Origin: an uncultured Flavobacteriia bacterium
Lineage (GTDB): Bacteria > Bacteroidota > Bacteroidia > Flavobacteriales_D > Crocinitomicaceae
Direction of reading: 5' to 3'
Length of the DNA stretch: 15,693 nucleotides
Assembly (NCBI GenBank): GCA_903887095.1
Contig: CAISOQ010000323.1
Coordinates: 1 to 15,693, forward strand
Shown here: positions 6,416 through 14,398 of the stretch, in pieces
Position numbering within the stretch: the first letter of the stretch is position 1
How the letters are laid out: each line of letters begins with the position of its first letter
Position numbers and translations under genes: made by a program
Notes under the pieces: model-generated
Database searches by the model: none
Told to the model about the DNA's origin: nothing
Seen by the model: the letters and a program-made list of their open reading frames with translations, nothing else

Positions 6416-7648
6416 TCATACTAAAATCCTTTCGATGTGTTGATCACCAAAAGCATATGGGATGTATGCCAATGATGGAATTTCTTTCGTAATTAAAATG
6501 GGAGAACGTCGACCTAGTGCAATTCGACCATGTGTTTCGCTTAATCCCATTGCAAATGCTGCATTAATGGTTAATGCATTGAAGGCCTCTTCTGGTGTCA
6601 TCTTCATTTTAACACAGGCCAATGACCAAATAAATTGTAAATTTCCTGATGGTGTTGAACCGGGATTAAAATCACTTGCCAATGCAACTGGTAATTCATT
6701 TTCGATCATCAGTCTTGCATTTCCGTATGGAATTCCCAAAAAATGAGAACAGCCAGGAAGCAAGGTTGGTATGCAATCAGCATTTTTCAACGCATGTATA
6801 TCATCTTCTCCTATTTCTTCTAAATGGTCCACTGATAACGCCCCAAGTTCAACAGCCTTTTTAACACCGCCCATCACTGAAAATTGATTCACATGCACTT
6901 TGGGTACAAGGCCATGTTTTTTACCCGCTTGTAGAATCCTATCCATCTCATCTACAGAGAAATAATTGCGTTCACAAAAACAATCTATAAAATCTGCCAA
7001 ACCAGCTTCAGCAATTTTTGGAAGCATTTCATTGATGATTAAGTCAATGTATGCAGTGTGATCGTTTTTAAACTCAGTAGGAAAAGCATGTGCACCAAGA
7101 AAAGTAGCTTTGATTGAAATAGGAGCTTCATTTTTCAGTCGTTGGATGACACGTAACATTTTAATTTCTGCATCCACACTCAATCCGTAGCCTGATTTAA
7201 TCTCTATCGCTCCTGTGCCGTATGAAATAAAGCGATTTATTCTTTGCATCGCAGCATTAAACAACTCTTCTTCAGAAAGTTCTGATAACCTTCTCGCAGA
7301 ATTCAAAATTCCACCTCCTTTTAACGCAATTTCTTCATAGGAAAGTCCATTGATTCGATCTACAAATTCCTCTTCTCGACTTCTTGCAAAAACGGTATGT
7401 GTATGTGCATCACAAAAAGCAGGCAAAACAAATCTTCCTTCTCCATCAATAATCTCTAACTCTCGCCAATCATCTATCCCGCTCAAATCTTCCATTTTGC
7501 CATATGAAATGACTTCTCCATCTTCTAGAGCCAGAAATGCATTCTCAATAATTGGAAGCGATTTCATTTCCACTCCACGAAGAATCATTGGAATATCTTC
7601 TCCTGCCTGAACAAGACCTTTGATGTTTTTTATGAGCAGTTTTTTCAT
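6416..7648 (-). CDS. hutI: Imidazolonepropionase
   Basis: HutI hydrolyses 4-imidazolone-5-propanoate to N-formimino-L-glutamate, the third step of histidine degradation, in the cytoplasm. From the ATG at 7648 the product is 410 residues, the normal family length. All metal and substrate signatures of this amidohydrolase are visible: DAHTHTVFARSREEEF (H82, H84), the GGGI loop (111-114), EIKSGYGL (149-156), FLGAHAFP (H187), KVHVNQFS (H252), VDHLEEI (H275) and ASDFNPGS (D326). The frame extends 17 codons upstream (to 7699), but the added residues are not family-like and would run into the divergent CotH gene. A TACTTTTG box lies 31 bases before the chosen start. No hutH, hutU or hutG is present here, so the pathway must be scattered or incomplete. 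The TraB/GumN gene follows after 28 bp. Confidence 0.96.
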   Translation of the reverse strand: MKKLLIKNIKGLVQAGEDIPMILRGVEMKSLPIIENAFLALEDGEVISYGKMEDLSGIDDWRELEIIDGEGRFVLPAFCDAHTHTVFARSREEEFVDRINGLSYEEIALKGGGILNSARRLSELSEEELFNAAMQRINRFISYGTGAIEIKSGYGLSVDAEIKMLRVIQRLKNEAPISIKATFLGAHAFPTEFKNDHTAYIDLIINEMLPKIAEAGLADFIDCFCERNYFSVDEMDRILQAGKKHGLVPKVHVNQFSVMGGVKKAVELGALSVDHLEEIGEDDIHALKNADCIPTLLPGCSHFLGIPYGNARLMIENELPVALASDFNPGSTPSGNLQFIWSLACVKMKMTPEEAFNALTINAAFAMGLSETHGRIALGRRSPILITKEIPSLAYIPYAFGDQHIERILV

Positions 7649-7678
7649 GCAAGAATCGAATAATGCTAATTTAGATAA

Positions 7679-7686
7679 CAAAAGTA
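7679..7686 (-). promoter_or_regulatory. -7 box (TACTTTTG) for hutI
   Basis: On the minus strand TACTTTTG matches TAnnTTTG exactly and sits 31 bases upstream of the hutI ATG at 7648. The -33 position holds CTG rather than TTG, so the upstream element is weak. The box lies in the 49-bp gap between the divergent hutI and CotH-kinase starts, and the upstream half of this promoter overlaps the first codons of the CotH-kinase gene. Confidence 0.5.
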
Positions 7687-7697
7687 CAATCAAATTC

Positions 7698-9758
7698 ATG
7701 AAAAACAGACTAATCTTTCTACTCGCATTTTGCGCTAATAATTTAATGAGTCAAACATTTGTTGGTGCCAGCGATTCTATTCTCGACTTTCAAACTGTCA
7801 ATGTTCCAGCCATAGTTACCTTGCCACAAACTGCCATCAACACAACATCATTCGGACTTGAAACTGTTTGCATCAATTTAACGCACACCTACTTAGCAGA
7901 TCTAACTATAGAACTCGTTGCTCCAGATGGGACAACAAAAATGTTGGTTCAAGGAGCAGGAGGAGGAGATGACAATATGACTAATACTTGCTTCAATGGT
8001 TCAGCCACAAATTCAATTGCAAGTGGCGTTGCCCCATTTACTGGAACCTATCAACCAATGGGGCAAATGGGTGCTGTCAATAATGGTCAAAACCCAAATG
8101 GAACATGGTTTCTAAAGGTAACGGATGGTTATGGACAAGACCAAGGCGAAGTGCAAGATTGGTCATTAACATTTGGTTCTTCTCCAAGTACATTTTTTCA
8201 ATTTACTGAGTCAAATCTGCCTATTGTAATTATCGAGACGAATGGTCAATCCATTCAAAATGATTTAAAAATTACTGCAGATATGGGTATAATTTTCAAT
8301 GGCGTGGGCAATCGAAACCACGTGATTGATCCAGCGAATGAGTACAGCGGCAAAATAGGAATTGAATACAGAGGAAATTACTCATTGTCACTTCCTCAAA
8401 AGCCCTATTCTTTCGAGTTGCGAGATGCTACAGGATTAGAGGTTGATTACTCGTTATTGGGAATGCCAGCTGAACATGATTGGCTCTTACTTGCCAATTA
8501 CAATGATAAATCTTTTGCAAGGAATATGCTGCCTTTCCATTTATTTGATACGATGGGCCATTACTCGGTGCGTAATCGCTATGTTGACGTTGTTCTAAAT
8601 GGTGATTACCAAGGCATCTATTTGCTGGCCGAAAAAATTAAACGTGATTCAAACAGAATTGACATTCCAAAATTGTTGCTAGGAGATACGGTTGGACTTG
8701 ATCTTTCAGGGGGGTATGTTTTTAAAGTAGATTACTGGGATAATAGCAATTCGTGGCAATCCAATTTTTCACCGATTGGGTTTCCTGGTCTGGATATTCA
8801 TTATGTCTATTATTATCCGAGTTTCGATGTTATAGCTCCACAACAAAAAGATTACCTGAAAAATTTTGTTGATGAATTTGAAACAGCATTATATTCTTCC
8901 TATTTCACTGATACAATTTATGGTTATAGAAAATACATTTCTGTGCGATCCTTTTTAGATTATTTCATTGTGAATGAATTGGCGAGAAATGTTGATGGAT
9001 ATAAGAAAAGTAGGTTCTTTTTTAAAGACAAGGATCATCCGGATGGAACCTACAGTAAATTGCATGCCGGGCCGGTTTGGGATTTTGATTGGGCTTGGAA
9101 GGACATGTGGTCTGGATCCGAAGATGGTTCAGGATTCATGTACAGTGAAGTTGCACAAGATGTAAATGCCCCTGGATGGTATATTCGTTTACTACAGGAT
9201 ACACTTTTTACAAATGAATTAAGATGCAGATATGACGACCTACGTCGGTCAGTACTTGATCTAGATTATTTGCATGCAAAAATCGACTCAGCGGCAGCAC
9301 TTATAAATGAAAGTCAGAACTGGCATTTTGCCGTATGGGGGAATATGGGTGTGTCCACTGGAACACCTGAAACTCAAGCGCCAGCTCAATCATATGCAGA
9401 AGAAGTGCAACGATTGAAAGATTGGGTAACAAGAAGGATCAATTGGCTTGATGCGAATATGCCTGGAACACTATATAATTGCAGCATGTCTGGTGTAACT
9501 AGTATTGACAAGCAATTTTTTAGCGCCCACCCAAATCCTTTTGAGAATTTCATCGAAATCGTAGTATCTAGTAATGAGCCTTTGACTATTACATTATCAG
9601 ATGCAAATGGCAGAATCCTTTTAAACAAAACAGACTATCAACTAGCTGGAGAAGTGAGAATAGATAATCTTGAAAACTTAACCCAAGGTATTTATCTTTT
9701 AAAGGTAGAACAAGGAGGAAATTCGAGCACAATAAAATTGATCCATACAATTAATTGA
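7698..9758 (+). CDS. Secreted P-domain/CotH-kinase protein with T9SS type A tail
   Basis: From the ATG at 7698 the product is 686 residues and begins with a signal peptide (MKNRLIFLLAFCANNLMSQ). The frame extends upstream to 7620, but those residues would precede the signal peptide and overlap hutI. Residues about 25-160 look like a proprotein convertase P-domain (CINLTHTYLADLTIELVAPDGT, GTWFLKVTDGYGQDQGEVQDW). Residues about 175-590 are a CotH kinase domain: YRGNYSLSLPQKPYSFELRD (224-243), WLLLANYNDKSFARN (262-276), LNGDYQGIYLLAEKIKRD (300-317) and VWDFDWAW (460-467), with the DxD expected to bind metal. Family members phosphorylate protein Ser residues outside the cytosol. Residues 605-686 (AHPNPFENF ... 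GRILLNK ... LTQGIYLLKV) are a Por_Secre_tail-type T9SS sorting domain, so the protein is sent across the outer membrane. Substrate is unknown. The P-domain without a protease is noteworthy. Confidence 0.93.
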   Translation: MKNRLIFLLAFCANNLMSQTFVGASDSILDFQTVNVPAIVTLPQTAINTTSFGLETVCINLTHTYLADLTIELVAPDGTTKMLVQGAGGGDDNMTNTCFNGSATNSIASGVAPFTGTYQPMGQMGAVNNGQNPNGTWFLKVTDGYGQDQGEVQDWSLTFGSSPSTFFQFTESNLPIVIIETNGQSIQNDLKITADMGIIFNGVGNRNHVIDPANEYSGKIGIEYRGNYSLSLPQKPYSFELRDATGLEVDYSLLGMPAEHDWLLLANYNDKSFARNMLPFHLFDTMGHYSVRNRYVDVVLNGDYQGIYLLAEKIKRDSNRIDIPKLLLGDTVGLDLSGGYVFKVDYWDNSNSWQSNFSPIGFPGLDIHYVYYYPSFDVIAPQQKDYLKNFVDEFETALYSSYFTDTIYGYRKYISVRSFLDYFIVNELARNVDGYKKSRFFFKDKDHPDGTYSKLHAGPVWDFDWAWKDMWSGSEDGSGFMYSEVAQDVNAPGWYIRLLQDTLFTNELRCRYDDLRRSVLDLDYLHAKIDSAAALINESQNWHFAVWGNMGVSTGTPETQAPAQSYAEEVQRLKDWVTRRINWLDANMPGTLYNCSMSGVTSIDKQFFSAHPNPFENFIEIVVSSNEPLTITLSDANGRILLNKTDYQLAGEVRIDNLENLTQGIYLLKVEQGGNSSTIKLIHTIN

Positions 9759-9786
9759 TTTTCGAAATAAAAAAATACTATATTTG
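9755..9786 (+). promoter_or_regulatory. Promoter of the tRNA-Leu gene (TTG ... TATATTTG)
   Basis: TATATTTG at 9779-9786 is an exact TAnnTTTG box, with a TTG at 9755-9757 21 bases upstream that overlaps the stop codon of the CotH-kinase gene. Transcription would start near 9793. A small hairpin, GCTAAT-TTTT-ATTAGC (9792-9807), lies in the short 5' leader before the mature tRNA. Confidence 0.6.
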
Positions 9787-9818
9787 CAATCGCTAATTTT
9801 TATTAGCAAGTCCACTAG

Positions 9819-9900
9819 GCCTCGGTGGCGGAACTGGTAGACGCGCTGGATTCAAAATCCTGTTCTTTCGGGAGTGCCGGTTCGATTCCGGCCCGAGGTA
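9819..9900 (+). tRNA. tRNA-Leu(CAA)
   Basis: The cloverleaf can be drawn by hand. The acceptor stem is GCCTCGG (9819-9825) with CCGAGGT (9893-9899), with a terminal G-U and A73 at 9900. The D-arm carries the AACTGGTAGAC loop. The anticodon loop TTCAAAA (9851-9857) has CAA at 9853-9855. A long variable arm (about 9863-9875) marks a class II tRNA. The T-arm is GCCGG-TTCGATT-CCGGC (9876-9892). Anticodon CAA reads UUG, leucine. The second pair of the anticodon stem (28:42) is a U-U mismatch. CCA is not encoded and would be added enzymatically. Confidence 0.95.
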
Positions 9901-9902
9901 CT

Positions 9903-9956
9903 AAAAACCAGAGGGAGAAACAAAGCGAGAGCGATGTTCCGAACTCTGGTTTTTTT
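9903..9956 (+). terminator. Terminator after tRNA-Leu, possibly bidirectional
   Basis: AAAAACCAGAG (9903-9913) pairs perfectly with CTCTGGTTTTT (9944-9954), enclosing a 30-base purine-rich loop, and the T run extends to 9956. On the minus strand the stem is followed by TTTTT, so it can also stop transcripts of the convergent lipid-kinase gene, which ends at 10014. Confidence 0.7.
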
Positions 9957-10013
9957 CTTCATACTCATTACCTTCGGTGCAGCTTCGCGGTCTGCTTCTC
10001 GCTCTTGAATAAA

Positions 10014-10910
10014 TCAGATTTTCAATAAGCGAATCGCCTGTGGAACTATTTCGAATGTAACATCACCACTTTCAAATAATTCTCCATCAGTCTCAGTAAA
10101 AAGCTCTCCTTCCTTTACTTTTAATTCTACCTTTTGACATTTAAAATAGGACACTTCCTCATGATCTAACTTAATCCCTGATCTGAGTCGTGATAAGTTT
10201 CTGAGATAATCAATCATGCTCACTTTAGAAAACAACGATACATTAAGAAAGCCATCGTCTATTTTGGCGTCTGGAGCTATTATCAATCCGTCACCAAACA
10301 TTTTACCATTGCAAATAGCCATCATAAGTAAGGGCCCATTTATTTCAATGTCATTCATTTTAATGGAGACGTTTGGTTTTTTGTACCAAAGAAATCCTCT
10401 TAAAATGGCAGAAAAATAGGAGAATTTACCGCCGAGATATTTTCGCTGTGAATCTAGAATCTGGACTACCTTTCCACCAATGCCAGCATCAGCTATATTC
10501 AGAAAAAATTTGCTTTTTTTATTTATACTCACCAACCCAATGTCGATGGATGTGTTTTTCTGAGCACAAAGCGATTGGAGGAAATTATTGATTGTGAAAT
10601 GTTGAAGTTCTCCCCTCACAAAATCATTTGCAGTACCATTCGCCAAAACGTAAAATATTGGTCTTTCATCCGTTGAAAAGGACATAATTCCATTGATAAC
10701 CTCATTAGCCGTGCCATCTCCACCTACTGCAATGATTATATGGGTCTTACTTTTCGTATATTCTTTTGCCAGCTCAGTCGCATGACCGGGATGCTCAGTA
10801 ACTTTTTGTTCAACTAACAAAGCGTTGTGATTGATACAATGGTATATCAACTCCTGATTTTCTTTTTTCAGTTTTCTTGATGCATTAATAATAAAAGCAA
10901 CTTTGACCAT
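10014..10910 (-). CDS. YegS/Rv2252/BmrU-type lipid kinase (DAGK catalytic domain)
   Basis: The 298-residue protein belongs to the bacterial diacylglycerol/lipid kinase family, which phosphorylates diacylglycerol or related membrane lipids using ATP at the inner face of the membrane. The nucleotide-binding signature VGGDGTANEVINGI (62-75) and the second NGTANDFVRG segment (91-100) are present. Further family motifs are NIADAGIGGKVV, MMAICNGKMFGDGLIIAPDAKIDDG and a C-terminal TDGE segment. There is no signal peptide or transmembrane helix. Length is typical. The exact lipid substrate cannot be told from the sequence. The gene begins 53 bp after the T9SS type B gene on the same strand, but a terminator hairpin lies between, so it needs read-through or its own promoter, which I cannot identify clearly. 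Confidence 0.93.
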   Translation of the reverse strand: MVKVAFIINASRKLKKENQELIYHCINHNALLVEQKVTEHPGHATELAKEYTKSKTHIIIAVGGDGTANEVINGIMSFSTDERPIFYVLANGTANDFVRGELQHFTINNFLQSLCAQKNTSIDIGLVSINKKSKFFLNIADAGIGGKVVQILDSQRKYLGGKFSYFSAILRGFLWYKKPNVSIKMNDIEINGPLLMMAICNGKMFGDGLIIAPDAKIDDGFLNVSLFSKVSMIDYLRNLSRLRSGIKLDHEEVSYFKCQKVELKVKEGELFTETDGELFESGDVTFEIVPQAIRLLKI

Positions 10911-10919
10911 TTTATAAAA

Positions 10920-10946
10920 ATAAAAAAAGGGACCGTATGGCCCCTT
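10920..10946 (-). terminator. Terminator of the surface-protein operon
   Basis: On the minus strand AAGGGGCC (10946-10939) pairs with GGTCCCTT (10934-10927) around an ATAC loop, with one G-U pair, and the stem runs directly into a T-rich tract. It lies 17 bases after the stop of the 1046-residue gene and only about 10 bases before the ATG of the lipid kinase. Confidence 0.75.
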
Positions 10947-10963
10947 CGCTGTCTTTATTAAAT

Positions 10964-13900
10964 CTATTTTATCAAGGTTACATGTCCGTCTAAATAGATG
11001 ATTTCATCATTTTCAAGTCTTCTAAATTCAATTTGCCATGTGTACACGCCATCTTGACATTTAAAAATATCTGTCCCTGTTCCATAGGTTCCATTCCATC
11101 CAATTGTTGCATCTTGTGATTCAAATACAATTTGGCCCCATCGGTTAAAGATTAGCATGCGGAAACTATACGGATCGAAGCCTTCAGTAAAGACTGGTTG
11201 AAAAACATCATTTCTTCCATTTGCATCAGGCGTAAATGAGTTTGGTACATAATAAATTAATTCATCTGCTCTTTCAATAACATAACTAAATGTGTCTTGA
11301 CATCCGGCAGAATTATAGGCAGTCAAGGTAACAAGCATTCCGTCTTCGGTAATATTTTGAAAATAATGTGTTGGCTGAAATAAGTCAGACGTGAATCCAT
11401 CGCCAAAATCCCAATCGTATGAATCAGCATAAAGTGAAGTATTCAAGAAGTCTACTGACTGACCATAATCATCAAAAATCTGCGGATTTGAAATGAACCC
11501 TGCTACAGGAACTGGGCTAACGTTTACTGTAACATCAACCGGAAGAGCAGAACATTGATTCAACGTATAAATAACAGTATATGTTGTTGATGTATCAGGA
11601 ACAACACTTATTGTTTGGGTAGTTTCACCATTCGGTAACCATTCAAATGTCCCACCAGGAACAGAAGGAAGCGCTACAATATTCGCTGTATCGCCCAAGC
11701 AAATAGTTTGATCCAACATCATCACTATTGGAGTTGATTGAACTGAAACAGTTGAGACTGCTTGTACGGAACATCCATTTAATGAATAGGTTACTTGATA
11801 ACTTGTAGTTGTTTGAGGAGCCACTGATATTGTCTGAGTCGTTTGGCTTGTTGACCAAGAAAAACTTCCGCCCAGTGGATTAACAGTTGCCGTTATATTT
11901 ACTTGCTGTCCTGCGCAAATTGTTGGATTATTTACTGAAATAGTTGTTGGAGCTGGTGGGTTATTCACAGTCATCATCGAAGGAGCTGAAACACATCCGT
12001 TCTCCGTAACTGTTATCTCATAGTTTCCTGGAGAAATATTAGCAAATGATCCCGTTGCATTCGATTGCGCTGCCACAACTGGATTCAATCCGGTAATTGT
12101 GTAGGTTGCGCTGCCACTAGATAAGTTACTAAACACTTCAACAATTCCTGTATTTTGGTTACAGAGCGGCTGAATAATTGAAACATTATCAATCGATGGG
12201 ACCGTTGTGTTTGAATTGATAACAATACTTGCCGTTGATGTGCAGCCATTATTTCCCCTAACCGTTACTGTATATGTTCCTGGTTGAGTAACTGTCAAAT
12301 TGGAAGAAACACCAATATTTGAAGTTCCATTATTCCATGTGTAAGAAACACCGTTTGTTGCAGATAAACTTATTGCTGTTTGGCTACATATTAAAAGCGT
12401 CGTACCACTAATATTCGTAATTGTAGCGGAAGGTGGACTGATGTTTTGAGAAATTGTAATACTTGATGTTGCAGTACAGCCATTTGTTGCTGTTACTGTT
12501 ACTGTATAAACCCCTGGATTTGTGAAACTATTGGATGAATTATTTGGTGTCAATCCACCATCCCAACTGTATATATCTCCTCCTGTTGCTGAAACACTTG
12601 TTTGTGTATTAGCGCAAGTCAATAGGGCAGGAACGGACGGGGAAATATTCACTGTTGGAACAAGTGGCGCTGTCGAAACTGTAAAACTTGAAGTTGATAA
12701 ACACCCATTCAACGTGCATGTCAAATCATAATCTCCAGGTGGTAAAGAGCTAAACGTTCCAGTGGCATTCGACTGTGGAGAAATTAAGGTATTTGCTGGA
12801 ATCAATTCATATAAAACACCTACTGCTGTATTCACATTTTGAACTGAAACAGATCCCGTTGGAACAGAACAAATTGGCTGCACCACCTGAACTTGAGGCT
12901 GCGCTAATTGTGGTAAAACGTTCACCGTTAATGTTGCTGTACCTCCACATTGACCGGCATTCGGTGTAAATGTGTAAGTTGTTGTTTGAGTATTGTCAAT
13001 GGCAGGCAACCAACTTCCAGAAATACCATTATTGGAAGTTGTTGGAAGTGGTGCTATCTGTGAGCCATAACAAACAGGTGAAATAGGATCAAATATTGGT
13101 TCTGTTACTTGATTTGAGAGAATATAAGGAATGTCTGTAAAAGTTCCCCAGTTCAACTTTTGCGCCTTGAAGAAAGGAGATGCGGATGACGTAAAACTAC
13201 CTGCTATTTTTTCCCAAAGTGGGCTGCTTAAGTTCCATCTTGATAATCCCGACCAAGTACCATCACTGGCAGGATCGTAATTTATGGTTACATCGGCATT
13301 TGTTGCTCCTATCGTTCTGTTTATCTGATGATAAAATAGTGGATTAGCTTGACAAATACTGTCATCATGCATGGATCGATCATATCCTTCTTGTGTTGCA
13401 TCTAAATTAGCAAACCTAACTGTGTATTGATTCGCTATTGAATTAGTTGGTGTTAATTCTACAGGTCGATAGCGCGTTGTACCGAGACTCGAACCAACAG
13501 GGTATAAATACAGTCCAGCTGAATTAGTCCGACGAGCGAGAAAACCACCATTTAAACTTGATACAAAACCAGAGGTTCTGGTAATAGCACCCAATGCAGT
13601 GTTTTCGACATAAAACTTATAGGTTTCAGTTTTGAGTTCAAGATGATTCAAACTAAGAACCCCAGTTGCATACTTATTGACTTGTTGAATTTTAAATCCA
13701 GATCCATTCAAGGTAAGATTATGAAAAACCGTTGCCGAGGTTCCTCCCAGAAATTGGGTGGCACCATCCATAAATACAGTACCTACGGTCGATTGGAAAC
13801 TTCCATTATCAAACCAGTTTCCCAAAAGATGAATGTGGCCATCTGCCAAAATCGTTGAATTATTCGTGACATCCTGCGATACATACATCGTTGCAGGCGT

Positions 13901-14104
13901 TCCCGCATTTTGATTCACATCGATCGTTCCCGTTTGATTCAGAACGCTTCCATTGACAGTAATTACACAACCCGATTTAGCAGAAATAACCGAACCGTGA
14001 TTTTGAAGGACTTGGGAATGAGAATGAAAAAAATGACAAAACACACCAATTACTGAAAATACAGTGTTGCAACACAGGGTCTTTATTTTCATTTTTTTAG
14101 TCAT
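10964..14104 (-). CDS. Large Ig/PKD-repeat cell-surface protein with T9SS type B (CHU_C) tail
   Basis: The 1046-residue secreted protein starts at the ATG at 14104, or at MKIK (14092), which gives a tidier signal peptide ending near HSHSQ. Residues about 30-330 are Gly/Asn/Thr-rich beta structure (ILADGHIHLLGNWFDNG and similar) common in Bacteroidota surface proteins. Residues about 340-860 hold Ser/Thr/Asn-rich Ig-like modules. One SprB-like module occurs twice (ending SNATGTFSSLPPGDYDLTC and SNATGSFANISPGNYEITV). Modules resembling one another contain TTQTISV. A PKD domain (about 866-945) contains YDWDFGDGF. From about 952 the tail VPNSFTPDANGRNDVFQP, FNRWGQIVFES, GWNGTYGTG and DGVYTWQIEF is the gliding-motility-associated/T9SS type B sorting domain. 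The protein is expected on the cell surface as an adhesin or matrix component. It is last in a three-gene operon, 12 bp after the small secreted protein, and is followed by a terminator. Confidence 0.92.
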   Translation of the reverse strand: MTKKMKIKTLCCNTVFSVIGVFCHFFHSHSQVLQNHGSVISAKSGCVITVNGSVLNQTGTIDVNQNAGTPATMYVSQDVTNNSTILADGHIHLLGNWFDNGSFQSTVGTVFMDGATQFLGGTSATVFHNLTLNGSGFKIQQVNKYATGVLSLNHLELKTETYKFYVENTALGAITRTSGFVSSLNGGFLARRTNSAGLYLYPVGSSLGTTRYRPVELTPTNSIANQYTVRFANLDATQEGYDRSMHDDSICQANPLFYHQINRTIGATNADVTINYDPASDGTWSGLSRWNLSSPLWEKIAGSFTSSASPFFKAQKLNWGTFTDIPYILSNQVTEPIFDPISPVCYGSQIAPLPTTSNNGISGSWLPAIDNTQTTTYTFTPNAGQCGGTATLTVNVLPQLAQPQVQVVQPICSVPTGSVSVQNVNTAVGVLYELIPANTLISPQSNATGTFSSLPPGDYDLTCTLNGCLSTSSFTVSTAPLVPTVNISPSVPALLTCANTQTSVSATGGDIYSWDGGLTPNNSSNSFTNPGVYTVTVTATNGCTATSSITISQNISPPSATITNISGTTLLICSQTAISLSATNGVSYTWNNGTSNIGVSSNLTVTQPGTYTVTVRGNNGCTSTASIVINSNTTVPSIDNVSIIQPLCNQNTGIVEVFSNLSSGSATYTITGLNPVVAAQSNATGSFANISPGNYEITVTENGCVSAPSMMTVNNPPAPTTISVNNPTICAGQQVNITATVNPLGGSFSWSTSQTTQTISVAPQTTTSYQVTYSLNGCSVQAVSTVSVQSTPIVMMLDQTICLGDTANIVALPSVPGGTFEWLPNGETTQTISVVPDTSTTYTVIYTLNQCSALPVDVTVNVSPVPVAGFISNPQIFDDYGQSVDFLNTSLYADSYDWDFGDGFTSDLFQPTHYFQNITEDGMLVTLTAYNSAGCQDTFSYVIERADELIYYVPNSFTPDANGRNDVFQPVFTEGFDPYSFRMLIFNRWGQIVFESQDATIGWNGTYGTGTDIFKCQDGVYTWQIEFRRLENDEIIYLDGHVTLIK

Positions 14105-14116
14105 TCTACAATAGAA

Positions 14117-14389
14117 TTATTTATTGTTTTTCTTTTCGTTATCTAATTGATTGCTATTTATCTTTAATTCCTTAGCCCTAATTGTCGAATTCTTTGGTAA
14201 TAAATCTAAATAATTAGGATTTTGAGTTCTTTTCCAGGTAATAATATTCGAAGTATTAGTCCCAGAAGTATCAGATTCTGAATTATAACATCTCAATTGC
14301 GTTACATTCTGATGATTTGTATTCGCGTCTTGAGAATACACAAAAACCAATGGCATGGAAAAAAAGAAAGTAAGTACGTTTTTTCTCAT
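14117..14389 (-). CDS. Small secreted protein of unknown function (90 residues)
   Basis: I do not recognise this protein. It opens with a good signal peptide (MRKNVLTFFFSMPLVFVYSQ, cut after SQ), leaving about 70 residues. The mature part is Asn/Ser/Thr-rich, has one Cys (RCYNSESDTSG) and a WKRTQNPNYLDLLP segment, and ends in a Lys/Asn-rich tail (NEKKNNK). No T9SS tail, lipobox or membrane anchor is visible. The ATG at 14389 is 9 bp after the stop of the collagen-like gene, and the next gene starts 12 bp after its own stop. This tight spacing is the main argument that it is real and translated. It may be a chaperone, linker or partner of the two surface proteins, which is inference only. Confidence 0.7.
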   Translation of the reverse strand: MRKNVLTFFFSMPLVFVYSQDANTNHQNVTQLRCYNSESDTSGTNTSNIITWKRTQNPNYLDLLPKNSTIRAKELKINSNQLDNEKKNNK

Positions 14390-14398
14390 ATATCAAAA

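Noticed and set aside
7620..7697. Longer start for the CotH-kinase gene
   Set aside because: The 26 added residues precede a clear signal peptide and overlap the start of hutI.
7649..7699. 17-codon N-terminal extension of HutI
   Set aside because: The family starts near MKKLLIKNIKGL; the extension runs over the hutI promoter box and the CotH-kinase start codon.
9825..10028. Plus-strand open frame of 67 codons
   Set aside because: It overlaps the tRNA-Leu gene and its terminator almost entirely.
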